This document shows positions 17,534-26,255 of a stretch of 64,000 bases of DNA, piece after piece. The position numbers and the translations under genes are program-made. This stretch comes from Hyphomicrobiales bacterium (GTDB lineage Bacteria; Pseudomonadota; Alphaproteobacteria; Rhizobiales; Rhizobiaceae): the NCBI GenBank assembly GCA_024244645.1, contig JAAEOH010000048.1, forward strand, positions 24,160-88,159. Reading direction: 5' to 3'. The notes beneath the pieces were generated by a model, which saw nothing but the letters and a program-made list of their open reading frames with translations, searched no databases and was not told where the DNA came from. How positions within the stretch are numbered: the stretch's first letter is position 1; each line of letters begins with the position of its first letter.

Positions 17534-18071
17534 GCTCTTTTATGTCGTGCTTTCAGGAATTGCCGGCGCCGCGCTGCTTCATATTGTCATCATCCTGTCC
17601 ATTCCGGCCTATGCAGACCGTGATGCCTGGACAAAAATCACCGCATTGGGACCAACCGAGTTTTTTCATATTCTTCCGGCAAACAAACCGGGCGGCCTGA
17701 CATCGGCGAATCCATTCATTCGCACAGCCGTATGCAGGTTCGATATTTCCGAAGAGCCGGTTCGTGTAACCGCTTCGGAGCTCTCCTACTACTGGTCTCT
17801 AGCCATTTTCGATCCCGGCGCCAATGAAATCTACAGCATGAACGACCGCACGGCGACCGATCAGAATCTGGACATTGCAGTTGTCACGCCATTGCAGATG
17901 ATCGCCTATCGCAAGAGCCTGCCGGAAACGCTGGCTGATTCCGTGCTGATCGAATTCCCTGGAACAACCGGATATCTTGTGCTTAGAACTGTCGTACCCG
18001 ACTCCAGCTGGGAACTGATCGTCCGGGATTTTTTAAGCAATGCGCTGTGCCAAAGCGCCAATGCATTTTGA
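17526..18071 (+). CDS. DUF1254 domain-containing membrane-anchored protein
   Basis: Using the ATG of MSRLFYVVLSG gives 181 aa with a hydrophobic N-terminus (about 5-27) and a body matching DUF1254: PANKPGGLTSANPFIRTAVCRFDI and YYWSLAIFDPGANEIYSMND. A good ribosome site (GGGGAG) lies 6 bases upstream; the longer ORF start would lie inside the DUF1214 gene. Eight-base overlap with the DUF1214 gene indicates coupled translation and a joint function, unknown, in the envelope. Confidence 0.82.
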   Translation: MSRLFYVVLSGIAGAALLHIVIILSIPAYADRDAWTKITALGPTEFFHILPANKPGGLTSANPFIRTAVCRFDISEEPVRVTASELSYYWSLAIFDPGANEIYSMNDRTATDQNLDIAVVTPLQMIAYRKSLPETLADSVLIEFPGTTGYLVLRTVVPDSSWELIVRDFLSNALCQSANAF

Positions 18072-18114
18072 CGCGCTCCTGCCCCCACAAACAGCTCATC
18101 ACAAGAGGTAACGG

Positions 18115-18300
18115 CTAAAGTTTGCCGCTTCGCGACTGATCGGCGATCAGTTGCTTTTTTTCCTGCTTTTTCTCTTCGTAGCGCACGCCCGTAAACACAA
18201 GAATTTTAGCACTATCGCATTTCGCGATTCGCCGATACATGTCCGGCTTTTGTTCAGCCAGTCTGGTGCTGAGATCTATAATCACACCCATCGTATTCAC
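18115..18300 (-). CDS. Small conserved hypothetical protein
   Basis: 61 residues, MNTMGVIIDLSTRLAEQKPD followed by a Tyr/Arg-containing centre and a Lys/Glu-rich, highly charged tail. A strong ribosome site (AGAGGGG, about 8 bases before the ATG) supports translation. No signal peptide or membrane segment, so probably cytoplasmic. The sequence looks like a genuine small protein rather than a shadow because no larger gene overlaps it on either strand. I do not recognise a function. Confidence 0.65.
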   Translation of the reverse strand: MNTMGVIIDLSTRLAEQKPDMYRRIAKCDSAKILVFTGVRYEEKKQEKKQLIADQSRSGKL

Positions 18301-18541
18301 CGTTCCCCTCTTCGGGAACGAAAAGCTGCGCTTTCAACCGTTCCCCATGGTCACTACAAACATCTCACACAACTCCATACAAATGTCCGCGCAGCACGTG
18401 GTGCGTCGGGTCTGCCGCATAGTTCGGCTTGCAATCCGACTGCGTACAATCGGATTAGAACCCCGGATAGTTAACAGTTTGCTAAATATTTACCCTTAGT
18501 TTGAAGGAACCAATTGTTTTGCGTAGTTTGGGTGGTGTATT

Positions 18542-19579
18542 TTGGATCGTTTCCGCGACCTTGAAAGAGCCGGAGAAACCGGTCGGAAGGACGCTGCCTT
18601 GCTTGCGGCGATCGCGGGTTTCGAAGCGCTGAAGCATCCGACCTCGCATGATCTTCGTCAGTTTTCCAATCTGTTTATCGGTCTGTTCGCGCTCACCCGT
18701 GAAGACACCAGACGTACGGCTGCCGCTGCGCTTTCCAGGATCCGACACCTGCCGCAGGAAGTTTCCATGATCGTCGCCGATCAGCCGATCCGCATTGCTG
18801 CTCCTTTCCTCGCCTTCAGCCCGTGTATTTCCGATCCGGTTCTGTTGCGGACGATTTCAAAGCATGGCGGCGCCCATGCGCGGGCCATTTCGCGGCGCAA
18901 TACCCTGTCGGCGGTGCTCAAAGAGGCGTTGAGTGAACTCAACGATACAGCAGTCGCGCGCTCCCTGCGGCTCAGACACTTGAACGGCGCCACGTTGCGC
19001 GCACCCGAAGCAGAGGCCAGGAAAATTCGTGATGAAAATGTGCTGCGTAACCGCATCAAGGAGATGGCGCTTGCCCGCATGAATAAGCCCATGGGTCCAA
19101 ATGCCCGATCGCCAGAGATCGGCAGGCCGGACCTTGGCCGGCTGGTGCACTATGCGCAGGCATCCCAGATGGTCAGATTCTCGCACCTGCTTGCCCGGGC
19201 GCTGGGCTCGGACCGCTCACTGGCTGATCGCATCATGCTGGATGTCTCCGGCACTCAGCTTGCCATGGCCCTGCAAGCGCTCAATATGTGTGATGCCGAG
19301 ATCCTCCAGGTGCTCATCGGTATATATCCGCCGCTTGGACAACTGTCGTCCGGTGCTCAACATGCCACTCTGGTGCTGCAATCGACCAGCCGAAAAGAAA
19401 GCGTCGATCGGGTTGCCGCCTGGGTACGGGCCAACGCTCCGAAAACGAGCCAAGCAAGCGCAGTGTATGAACCGCACACCAACAACAATTCGGAGCGCAC
19501 AGGCCGAACTAAACAGGTGCGGCCGAGCGATCAGACATCATCGCCAGCAACAATCAAACGCGCCATCAAGCGGGCATGA
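18542..19579 (+). CDS. DUF2336-like alpha-helical repeat protein
   Basis: 345 residues, mostly alpha-helical with Ala/Leu-rich helices resembling HEAT-like repeats (RRTAAAALSRIRHLPQEVSMIVADQP, IRIAAPFLAFSP, DPVLLRTISKHGGAHARAISRR), the pattern of the DUF2336 family found in alphaproteobacteria. Asn/Ser-rich basic tail after about residue 310. The start is TTG; no in-frame ATG upstream. No membrane segment. Function unknown; convergent with the DUF1491 gene. Confidence 0.72.
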   Translation: MDRFRDLERAGETGRKDAALLAAIAGFEALKHPTSHDLRQFSNLFIGLFALTREDTRRTAAAALSRIRHLPQEVSMIVADQPIRIAAPFLAFSPCISDPVLLRTISKHGGAHARAISRRNTLSAVLKEALSELNDTAVARSLRLRHLNGATLRAPEAEARKIRDENVLRNRIKEMALARMNKPMGPNARSPEIGRPDLGRLVHYAQASQMVRFSHLLARALGSDRSLADRIMLDVSGTQLAMALQALNMCDAEILQVLIGIYPPLGQLSSGAQHATLVLQSTSRKESVDRVAAWVRANAPKTSQASAVYEPHTNNNSERTGRTKQVRPSDQTSSPATIKRAIKRA

Positions 19580-19907
19580 TCGAAATATAGTGTTGGGGTT
19601 CGTCAGTCTCGATTTCAACCACCCAGAAATCCGGGTCGAATTTCTTTTCCCTCTCCAGCAGTGCGTCTATGTCCGCGCTTTCGCTACAGTCCAATCGCAG
19701 CTCGAAGCTCCGGTCTGATGGTTTGGCGCTGTCGAAATGGCTTTGTGGCGCTGGTGCCAGGAGGGATTCGAGACCGTTCCGCCCACGAATTCGGATAAAA
19801 ATCGCCCCGGCTTCAGCGGATCCCTGTCGCTCTACCACCGCAAACCGCCCGTCACCGAATACCCGGCGCACCAGCGCTTTTACCCATAATTCAGAGGTCA
19901 GCCGCAT
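19566..19907 (-). CDS. DUF1491 family protein
   Basis: 113 residues with the family hallmarks MRLTSELWVKALVRRV near the start, AGAIFIRIRGRNGLESLLAPAPQS in the middle and EREKKFDPDFWVVEIE at the end. Cytoplasmic, no cofactor motif visible, function unknown; the family is largely restricted to alphaproteobacteria. Its last codons overlap the 3' end of the convergent DUF2336-like gene by 14 bases. It lies directly downstream of the peptidoglycan-binding protein gene on the same strand. Confidence 0.88.
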   Translation of the reverse strand: MRLTSELWVKALVRRVFGDGRFAVVERQGSAEAGAIFIRIRGRNGLESLLAPAPQSHFDSAKPSDRSFELRLDCSESADIDALLEREKKFDPDFWVVEIETDEPQHYISIMPA

Positions 19908-19951
19908 GGCACTGACACCCGGAATAAAACAACAATGCCAGTTGAGACACC

Positions 19952-20779
19952 TTAAAGCGCACCGATCTCACGCAGTTTTTGCAGCACAATCCTGTCGGGT
20001 TGCCCGGTTACCGGCAAGCGGTAGTGCCGCTGAAAATCGGCAATCGCATCGGTCGTCTGCTTGCCGATAACGCCGTCCACCTTGACATCGTCGTAGGCAA
20101 TGTTGCTGAGACCCTTTTGAATATTGAAAATCAGGTCGCCAACAGGATCCTCGGCTTTTTTGCTTGCAACCTTGACCGGCGTTTCCGCCTGCACGATCTC
20201 GGTAATCGCATCCGGCTTTGACTCAGGCTTCGGCTGGGGCACGGCAACCTTATTCAACTGGGAAATCAGCAGATGGACCAGCAGCGCATCGGTCGGTTCA
20301 CCCGTTGCTTCCAGACCCCGCCGTTTCTGGTAGGCACGAATGGCATTCGCCGTTTGTGGGCCGAAAACGCCGTCCACATCGCCCTGGTACAGGCCTTTGG
20401 AACGCATTGCGCTTTGAAGATTGTAAATCGTCACATCCGAGGCTTTCGGACGTCTGTTCGGAATGCTGGCTGTGCTCTGCGGATCGCTGTGTTCTATCCT
20501 GAACGTGGTGATACGACTTGACGGGATCGGAACGTCTTCGAGCGCCGGTATCCGTACATTGTAGCCAGCTGGAGACCGGGTGTTGTAGAGAGGCGCCGGG
20601 TGTTTGCCTGGCTGGTAGACGAGCGCATTGATTGCGACAAATGCAAAGGTTACCCCAAACACAGTCGCGCCGCCGGCAACGGACGGGTGGCGGGAGATCG
20701 TTTCACCGGTAACCCGAACCAGGCCGGTGACCACCGCAAACCGGTCTTTTTTTGAATCAGGCCGTTTTCGCCTGGCCAT
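19952..20779 (-). CDS. Membrane-anchored peptidoglycan-binding domain protein
   Basis: 275 residues: basic N-terminus (MARRKRPDSKKDRF), one membrane helix (about 38-57, FGVTFAFVAINALVY), a linker, then two peptidoglycan-binding type 1 domains (about 118-160 and 220-272; YQGDVDGVFGPQTANAIRAYQKRRGL and YDDVKVDGVIGKQTTDAIADFQRHY). The domains would face the periplasm and bind the wall. Its start overlaps the end of the DivJ-like kinase gene by 23 bases, so the two are co-expressed, suggesting a link between wall state and the cell-cycle kinase (inference). Confidence 0.9.
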   Translation of the reverse strand: MARRKRPDSKKDRFAVVTGLVRVTGETISRHPSVAGGATVFGVTFAFVAINALVYQPGKHPAPLYNTRSPAGYNVRIPALEDVPIPSSRITTFRIEHSDPQSTASIPNRRPKASDVTIYNLQSAMRSKGLYQGDVDGVFGPQTANAIRAYQKRRGLEATGEPTDALLVHLLISQLNKVAVPQPKPESKPDAITEIVQAETPVKVASKKAEDPVGDLIFNIQKGLSNIAYDDVKVDGVIGKQTTDAIADFQRHYRLPVTGQPDRIVLQKLREIGAL

Positions 20780-22688
20780 GCCTTGTCTCCATTTTGCGTT
20801 CCGGCTTCCGCGTCAAACGCGGCGGAAATTCTATTGCTCCCGACGTATCGGTGTCTACGTCACCTCGGGTCTGCTGCGGCCCGTTGACCGGCAAGCTGAC
20901 GGTGACGGTTGTGCCGATCTTTACGGCGCTTTCAATGTGGAACCGACCACCATGCAGCGCCACCAGCCCCTTAACCAGGCTCAGTCCAAGTCCTGTACCC
21001 TGGTACTGGCGTGCATACTGGCTTTCGACCTGCACGAAAGGTGCTCCTATCCTCTCCAGATCGGTTTGAGCAATGCCAATTCCGGTGTCCGAGACGGTCA
21101 GGTTAACCCAGCCGTCCTGCTCGGAAACGTCGATGGTCACAATGCCATCATCCTCAGTGAACTTTATGGCGTTGGCCATCAGATTGATCAAAATCTGCTG
21201 AAGCGCCCGACGGCAGGCCGTAATTTTGCGGTCGCCCCTTGCGACACGGGCATTGAGAACGATGTTCTTTCCACTCGCCTGTTGCGCCAGCATCGCCTCG
21301 CAGGTCTCGACCACCTCCCTGATATTGAAGGTCTCGAGATTCAGTTCGTATCGTCCGGCTTCAATCTTGCTCAGATCGAGCATTGAATTGATCACTTCCA
21401 GCAAATGCTGACCGGACTGCCTGATGAGGCTCACATATTCGCGCTGCTCAGCGCTCAGGGACGCGCTCAGGAACTCGCCGGATAGAAGATCCGAAAAGCC
21501 GAGTATGGCATTGAGCGGCGTTCTCAGTTCGTGACTGACAGCGGCCAGGAACCTGGTTTTGGCTTCATTTGCGGCTTCAGCTTCTTCCGTCTTGCGAACA
21601 AGGTCGTGGCGCAATTTGATGCCCGCCCCATTGTCCGTCGACTGTGCCATGAACCCGGAAAATACGCCGTTATCGCGAAGTGCCGCCAATTGCATCGACA
21701 AGTGCAGGAACTGGTCTTTCCCCCGGTCGTCGGCGTCCTTACGCATGCGCACTTCAATAAGCTGCGTGTCACAGCCCGTGCGCATCCGGTCGATGGCCTG
21801 CAGGAAACGGATGCGGTCCGAAACGTGCATGTGCTCGACCAATCCACGACCGGTAACGTCGCCAACGCTGTCGAGCAGGCCTGGTGCATGCGCACCGGAA
21901 ACGGATACGACATGTCCTCGTACGTCATGCAGCGAAATCAGCCCCGGCAGGCGATCAAAAACGGCGGCCGCAGCATTATCCGAGGTGTTTTGCGTGTCCG
22001 CTTCCGACTGTGCGGCTGACTGCCTGGCCACGAACAACACACCGTAAATTCCAAGCACCGCAATCACAGTGATCGATACCACGTCGCTTGCGGCACCGCG
22101 CCACAGTTCAAGCGGGACAAACACCTTCGCGGCGGCAAGTAAGGCGACAACACCAGCAGCGGATGCAAAGCCAATCGCAAGCGCCGTCCTGTTACGCGTT
22201 AGCCTGTAGCACTCGGCGGGCAAAAGCAGCAGCAGCGGCAATATCGGCGAAGCCAGTCCGCCGGTTGCAATTCCGGCTGCGCAAAGTCCTGTTGCGGCGA
22301 ACACCAGCGAGGCAATCTCCACAGCCAGGCGGCGGCCTGTCTGCATCAAAATTCCGGCCAGGCCCAGGGCACCCGCCGAAAGTCCGAGGATCGGAGCGGC
22401 GATGGCCTGTGCGCCAAATGCCGGTATGAGGGTAAAGGGAAAAACAGAAGCCAGTGCCGTACCGACTACCAGCAACAGCGCAAGCAGCCGGGACTGGTTT
22501 GTGCGCTCCGGATCATCGACAATATCGCGATGAACCCAGTTTGCGACCAGGCGCTCGGGAACCGGCACTATGTCCCATGAAAAATAACGCGTCACCCTGA
22601 TAGCCACTTTTGTACTCAATACACTTGTTGTTCTGGCCCGTTGAAAATGCCAGAGCCTGCTTAAGGAATGGATAAAACAAGCAGGCAT
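20757..22688 (-). CDS. divJ: DivJ-like membrane sensor histidine kinase
   Basis: 643-residue kinase: about six membrane helices in residues 65-215, a PAS-like region (about 240-350, FDRLPGLISLHDVRGHVVSVSG), then HisKA with FLAAVSHELRTPLNAILGFSD (phospho-accepting His) and HATPase motifs NLMANAIKF, VSDTGIGIA and GTGLGLSLVKGL. Membrane head plus PAS plus HELRTPLN matches DivJ, which phosphorylates DivK in the alphaproteobacterial CtrA pathway; PleC or another cell-cycle kinase is the alternative. The true start may be an internal GTG or TTG about 25-28 codons in (VAIRVTRYFSWD). Followed, with overlap, by a peptidoglycan-binding protein gene. Confidence 0.75.
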   Translation of the reverse strand: MPACFIHSLSRLWHFQRARTTSVLSTKVAIRVTRYFSWDIVPVPERLVANWVHRDIVDDPERTNQSRLLALLLVVGTALASVFPFTLIPAFGAQAIAAPILGLSAGALGLAGILMQTGRRLAVEIASLVFAATGLCAAGIATGGLASPILPLLLLLPAECYRLTRNRTALAIGFASAAGVVALLAAAKVFVPLELWRGAASDVVSITVIAVLGIYGVLFVARQSAAQSEADTQNTSDNAAAAVFDRLPGLISLHDVRGHVVSVSGAHAPGLLDSVGDVTGRGLVEHMHVSDRIRFLQAIDRMRTGCDTQLIEVRMRKDADDRGKDQFLHLSMQLAALRDNGVFSGFMAQSTDNGAGIKLRHDLVRKTEEAEAANEAKTRFLAAVSHELRTPLNAILGFSDLLSGEFLSASLSAEQREYVSLIRQSGQHLLEVINSMLDLSKIEAGRYELNLETFNIREVVETCEAMLAQQASGKNIVLNARVARGDRKITACRRALQQILINLMANAIKFTEDDGIVTIDVSEQDGWVNLTVSDTGIGIAQTDLERIGAPFVQVESQYARQYQGTGLGLSLVKGLVALHGGRFHIESAVKIGTTVTVSLPVNGPQQTRGDVDTDTSGAIEFPPRLTRKPERKMETRHGQAKTA

Positions 22689-22819
22689 TTGGCCTGAAAA
22701 TGGGGATATTCCGGTCTGTTTTCGACTTGGGCGTGAGCTTTGATGATCATGGTTAACGGGGCGTAACTGCCAGGCGAAAGGATATCTTCACAAATATTGG
22801 ATCAGATAGGACCACATCG

Positions 22820-22873
22820 ATGAATTCGGAACCTCACAATCAAGGCACCCATCCGACCCAGGCGGAATGGTGA
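22820..22873 (+). CDS. Possible 17-codon leader ORF before the DUF5330 gene
   Basis: MNSEPHNQGTHPTQAEW then TGA, preceded by AGGA about 9 bases before the ATG and ending 13 bases before the DUF5330 start codon. It is too short for the ORF track. Hydrophilic with two His and no membrane segment. It could be a leader peptide that couples translation to the next gene, or chance; no codon bias test is possible at this length. Confidence 0.3.
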   Translation: MNSEPHNQGTHPTQAEW

Positions 22874-22886
22874 TCTGGAGAGTATC

Positions 22887-23168
22887 ATGCGATTTATATT
22901 CAAGGCGGTATTCTGGTTCGCTGTCGTTCTACTGCTTTTGCCTGACAATTCGCCGAAAACATCAACAGACCAAGTTGACCGGTCTATCAGAACCGGCACC
23001 ATCGGTTCTGCCTCAGAGATCCGCAATCTTGCGACAAGGCTTCAATCCGTCTGCGAAGAGAACCCTGAACTGTGCGTATCCAGTCTCGATAACATGAGTA
23101 TGGTTGCTGCTATGCTCGGCTATCAGGCCGCATCGCAGAGTTTTTGCATAGACGACAATAATCAATGA
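22887..23168 (+). CDS. DUF5330 domain-containing exported protein
   Basis: 93 residues: hydrophobic N-terminus (MRFIFKAVFWFAVVLLLLPD), then a short region with two cysteines, RLQSVCEENPELCVSS, as in the rhizobial DUF5330 family; a third Cys lies near the C-terminus (SFCID). Ribosome site GGAG about 8 bases upstream. Function unknown; probably exported or anchored to the membrane. The overlapping ORF starting 20 bases earlier is in another frame and rejected. Confidence 0.82.
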   Translation: MRFIFKAVFWFAVVLLLLPDNSPKTSTDQVDRSIRTGTIGSASEIRNLATRLQSVCEENPELCVSSLDNMSMVAAMLGYQAASQSFCIDDNNQ

Positions 23169-23325
23169 TATCGGTGCCGCCGTTTTTGCGTGCTTTGTTC
23201 CATCAACTTGCCTATATCGAAACATGTGGCGTCTCGGTCTGCTGGCCGGGCCGGACAATCGACGGGCTGTGGAGCAGCTCTACAGGTTGAGGCCACTACG
23301 GAAACGAAACAGGCTGAATTTGGCG

Positions 23326-23763
23326 ATGCCGACGATTGAACAGATAATCGATGACTTTGATTTCCTGGACGACTGGGAAGACCGGTACCGCTACGTGATC
23401 GAACTTGGGCGGACGCTGGATCCGATGCCCGACTCGGACAAGACGGATCGAAGCAAGGTGCAGGGCTGCGTCAGCCAGGTATGGCTTACCTACACGATCG
23501 ACACTTCGGATCCAGGTGACCCGGTGATTCATTTCAAGGGCGATTCGGACGCACATATCGTCAGGGGGCTTGTAGCCATCATGCTCGCAGCATGCTCCGG
23601 CAGGAAAGCCTCCGACATCGTGTCATTCGACGAAGGCGCGCTTTTTTCCAAACTTGGGCTGATCGAACATTTGACGCCGCAACGGGCGAATGGCCTGAGA
23701 TCCATGGTGGCCCGCATAAAAAGCGAAGCAAATGCTGCTGCAGTGAGCCCGACAGTTTCCTGA
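23326..23763 (+). CDS. sufE: SufE family sulfur acceptor protein
   Basis: Accepts persulfide sulfur from a SufS cysteine desulfurase and stimulates Fe-S cluster assembly. Starting at MPTIEQIIDDF gives 145 aa, the normal size; the 34 extra codons of the track ORF have no family counterpart. The catalytic Cys48 is in VQGCVSQVW, and FLDDWEDRYRYVIELGR and DAHIVRGLVAIML are family hallmarks. The rest of the suf operon is not in this window, which is usual for rhizobial sufE. Confidence 0.93.
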   Translation: MPTIEQIIDDFDFLDDWEDRYRYVIELGRTLDPMPDSDKTDRSKVQGCVSQVWLTYTIDTSDPGDPVIHFKGDSDAHIVRGLVAIMLAACSGRKASDIVSFDEGALFSKLGLIEHLTPQRANGLRSMVARIKSEANAAAVSPTVS

Positions 23764-23878
23764 GCCAACCACCTGCTTCATTGTGCCTCCCGGCATTTTG
23801 TGTGTATCAATGGGCTGTAATTAACAATCATGTTAATTACCTGCCGTTCCATTCATGGCAAATGAGGGAAGCGGTATC

Positions 23879-24264
23879 ATGGAAGAAATCGCAGGTGGAA
23901 TAAACTGGATCGCTGTTGTTGTTGGCGCTGTCGTGTCATTTCTGGTGGGCTGGCTATGGTATTCACCCAAGCTCTTCGGTCCGAAATGGGCTGAAGGCGT
24001 CGGTGTCGAAATTGGCTCGGCAAGCGAAATGCCCGTCGGCGCAATGGTCAGCCAGATCGTCGGCCTGTTTCTGCTCAGCTGGTTTGTCGGCGTCACAGCG
24101 GCGGTAAATGCATTGTTTACGGTCATTCTCGCTACATTGGCTTTCGCAATGTTGGGATATTCAGGAGGCATGTTCCGGCGAAATGCTGCTTATGCCGGGT
24201 CACCGACTTTGGCTATCTGGTCATCTCGGTCATTGTGATGGTGATCTGTCAGGCGTTGCTCTGA
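23879..24264 (+). pseudogene. DUF1761 family membrane protein, frameshifted near the 3' end
   Basis: Starts MEEIAGGINWIAVVVGAVVS with a good ribosome site (GAGGGAAG), then the family motif WLWYSPKLFGPKWAEGVG and further membrane helices. After about residue 105 the frame turns into a non-family tail (RNAAYAGSPTLAIWSSRSL), while the +1-shifted frame reads VTDFGYLVISVIVMVICQALL, a proper last DUF1761 membrane helix that ends in TGA. A single-base deletion between about 24170 and 24205 explains this. The product is either a shortened protein or a sequencing error. Confidence 0.72.
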
Positions 24265-24284
24265 ACTGACAACGGTGCAGACAT

Positions 24285-24313
24285 AAAAACGGGCACTGAT
24301 TTCTCAGTGCCCG
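24285..24313 (-). terminator. Intrinsic terminator downstream of mucR
   Basis: Perfect 10-bp stem CGGGCACTGA/TCAGTGCCCG with a 4-base loop (TTTC on the plus strand). On the minus strand it is followed by TTTTTATG, so it terminates mucR. It also lies just after the DUF1761 gene and could act weakly on the plus strand. Confidence 0.82.
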
Positions 24314-24413
24314 AATATTCCGTTTACTCAATAGGCAGTTCCAGACGGGAAATCGTGCCTAACCAAACCGGCTTCGAACAATACTGCATCGGAGCCTAAG
24401 GAATAAAAAAATA

Positions 24414-24839
24414 CTATTGTGCGCCGTTTTTACGCTTCTGGCCGAGACCCATTTCCTTCGCCAAACGCGAGCGGGCTTCGGCATAGGCAGGCGCAACCAT
24501 CGGATAATCGGCGGGCAAACCCCACTTCTCCCGATATTCGTCCGGCGTCAGCCCGTGATAGGTCATCAAGTGTCGTTTCAGAGACTTGAACTTCATCCCG
24601 TCTTCGAGACAGATAATGTAGTCATGCTGAACGGATTTTCTGATGGGAACCGCCGGTTTCGGCTTTTCTGCGGGAGCCGATTCGGCCGTCGTGGTAGACC
24701 CAAGTGCCGAGTGCACATTTGCAATCAATCCAGGAAGATCGCCGGTCTGGACAACATTGTTGCTTACATATGCTGCTACAACTTCAGCAGTCAGTTCGGC
24801 AAGCAAGTCGTCTCTGGTATTCACCAATGTTTCATTCAT
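24414..24839 (-). CDS. mucR: Ros/MucR family zinc-finger transcriptional regulator
   Basis: 141 residues with the prokaryotic zinc-finger domain [36 protein letters not shown] (about 78-113; metal ligands Cys, Asp, His, His) and a helical N-terminal oligomerisation region. MucR/Ros proteins act as H-NS-like silencers binding AT-rich DNA and control exopolysaccharide and motility in rhizobia. The gene is preceded by an unusually AT-rich 250-bp region, consistent with autoregulation (inference), and ends at a strong terminator, so it is monocistronic. Confidence 0.95.
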   Translation of the reverse strand: MNETLVNTRDDLLAELTAEVVAAYVSNNVVQTGDLPGLIANVHSALGSTTTAESAPAEKPKPAVPIRKSVQHDYIICLEDGMKFKSLKRHLMTYHGLTPDEYREKWGLPADYPMVAPAYAEARSRLAKEMGLGQKRKNGAQ

Positions 24840-25097
24840 TTTCGCGCCTCAAATAAATTTAGTTATTCATCTACCAAAATCCCATCTTTTTTGGTTTCAA
24901 ATGTTGTTCAGCGTTCTTTTGCGAACGTCTACTTTTTTATCGCCCGATGCGGGCGATATCACTAATCAATTACATTTTAAACTAGAAAATTCAGTAACGC
25001 GCTATTTTTTGCACTATCGGACGCATAAATCCCGTTAAATCCGTGGAAATAGAAGTCTAAACAGAAATCCCGCAGCCGCCCCCGCAAAAATGCAGTA
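24840..25097. promoter_or_regulatory. AT-rich upstream region of mucR with hairpin
   Basis: Markedly AT-rich compared with the rest of the window (runs such as CAAATAAATTTAGTTATTCA and TACATTTTAAACTAGAAAAT). It contains a perfect 8-bp hairpin ATCGCCCG-ATG-CGGGCGAT and a weaker one (GCGTTC/GAACGT). Ros/MucR proteins bind AT-rich DNA, so this is a likely autoregulatory region; no specific operator was identified. Confidence 0.5.
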
Positions 25098-25454
25098 TTA
25101 CTCGCCGGTGCTATTTGTACGATCACCGCGCTTTGGCATTTCATCAACCACCGAGAGCTCGCTTAGCCGGTATCCGACGGCATAGGAGGCTTTGGCGAGC
25201 AGATGTGCAGAGATCGGAGCAGTCAGCAGGAAGAACGCCACACCGGCGAGCGCCCTGGTGAGCGTACCCGTATCGCCGGCCTCAATGCCGAGAGCTATAA
25301 GAACCACCCCCGACCCCACTGTGCCGGCCTTCGAGGCAGCATGCATGCGGGTATAGACGTCCGGAAGGCGAATCAGTCCAAGTGCGGCAACAAACGTAAA
25401 TGCAGAGCCGATGACGATCATCAAAGCGATGATTATTGCCAGGAAACTATCCAT
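25098..25454 (-). CDS. mnhG: Mrp-type Na+(K+)/H+ antiporter subunit G (PhaG)
   Basis: Small membrane subunit of the multi-component cation/proton antiporter. The start at [19 protein letters not shown] gives 118 aa; the track ORF extends 36 codons into the upstream gene. Three membrane helices with the family motif [23 protein letters not shown]. Overlaps mnhF by 8 bases; last gene of the mnhA-G operon. Confidence 0.94.
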   Translation of the reverse strand: MDSFLAIIIALMIVIGSAFTFVAALGLIRLPDVYTRMHAASKAGTVGSGVVLIALGIEAGDTGTLTRALAGVAFFLLTAPISAHLLAKASYAVGYRLSELSVVDEMPKRGDRTNSTGE

Positions 25455-25785
25455 CTTTTTTTTCCACTTCGCCGGAACTGGCGATACTGGGCTCCTCGTC
25501 GCCCGTATTGCCCCGCGCCAGAACGAAACGGGCAAAGGCAACGGTCGCAAGAAAGCCAACAAGGCCTAGTGCAATGGCGATGTCGACGTAGAGCGTGTAA
25601 CCGGTCTTGATGCCGATCACCGCGATAAATCCGATTGCCGTTGCAACAAGCATGTCGAGTGCGAGGATCCGGTCGGGCAATGTCGGCCCGCGTATGACAC
25701 GGAATACCGTCAGCACGAACGAGAGGCAAAGCAACGTCAGCGACACGAGGATAGCAGCTTCCAGCAGTGCAGCAGTATCAATCAT
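25447..25785 (-). CDS. mnhF: Mrp-type antiporter subunit F (PhaF)
   Basis: 112 residues, three membrane helices, with the family pattern [24 protein letters not shown] and the conserved Asp pair that is required for activity in Mrp F subunits. Charged C-terminal tail (EVEKKDG). Overlaps mnhE by 4 bases and mnhG by 8. Confidence 0.95.
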   Translation of the reverse strand: MIDTAALLEAAILVSLTLLCLSFVLTVFRVIRGPTLPDRILALDMLVATAIGFIAVIGIKTGYTLYVDIAIALGLVGFLATVAFARFVLARGNTGDEEPSIASSGEVEKKDG

Positions 25786-26255
25786 CTGAACGCCTCCAGG
25801 ATCTTGCGTTCGAATCCGTCGGCGATGTCCTTGCGCGTTGCTTCCAGATCCGAGCAGTCAATCGCATGCACATAGAGAAATTTTTTGTCTTCCGAGACAT
25901 CTACCGACAGTGTCCCGGGAGTGAGTGTAATCATGTTGGCAAGCAAGGTGATTTCAAAGTCCCGGTCGACCTCAAGCCGATAGGCGAAAATACCCGGTTT
26001 CAGGTTCATTTTCGGCGACAGGACCATTATCGCGACCCGGATGGCCGACATGGCCAATTCGTACAGAAACAGGACAAAAAGGCTGGCAATGCGTCGCGCA
26101 CGTGAGAAATAGCCGACCGATCCAACCTGTTCGCGAATCAGATAGAGCACGAAGGCGCCGAGGAAAAATCCGAAGGCCAGATTGAGGATCGTGAAAAAAC
26201 CCGTGACCGCCGCCCAGGTCAGCGCCAGGAGCATATTGATGAGAAACAGTCTCAT
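25782..26255 (-). CDS. mnhE: Mrp-type antiporter subunit E (PhaE)
   Basis: 157 residues: two to three N-terminal membrane helices, then a cytoplasmic domain with [38 protein letters not shown], the MnhE signature, and ending in [17 protein letters not shown]. Overlaps both neighbours by 4 bases (coupled translation). Confidence 0.96.
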   Translation of the reverse strand: MRLFLINMLLALTWAAVTGFFTILNLAFGFFLGAFVLYLIREQVGSVGYFSRARRIASLFVLFLYELAMSAIRVAIMVLSPKMNLKPGIFAYRLEVDRDFEITLLANMITLTPGTLSVDVSEDKKFLYVHAIDCSDLEATRKDIADGFERKILEAFR

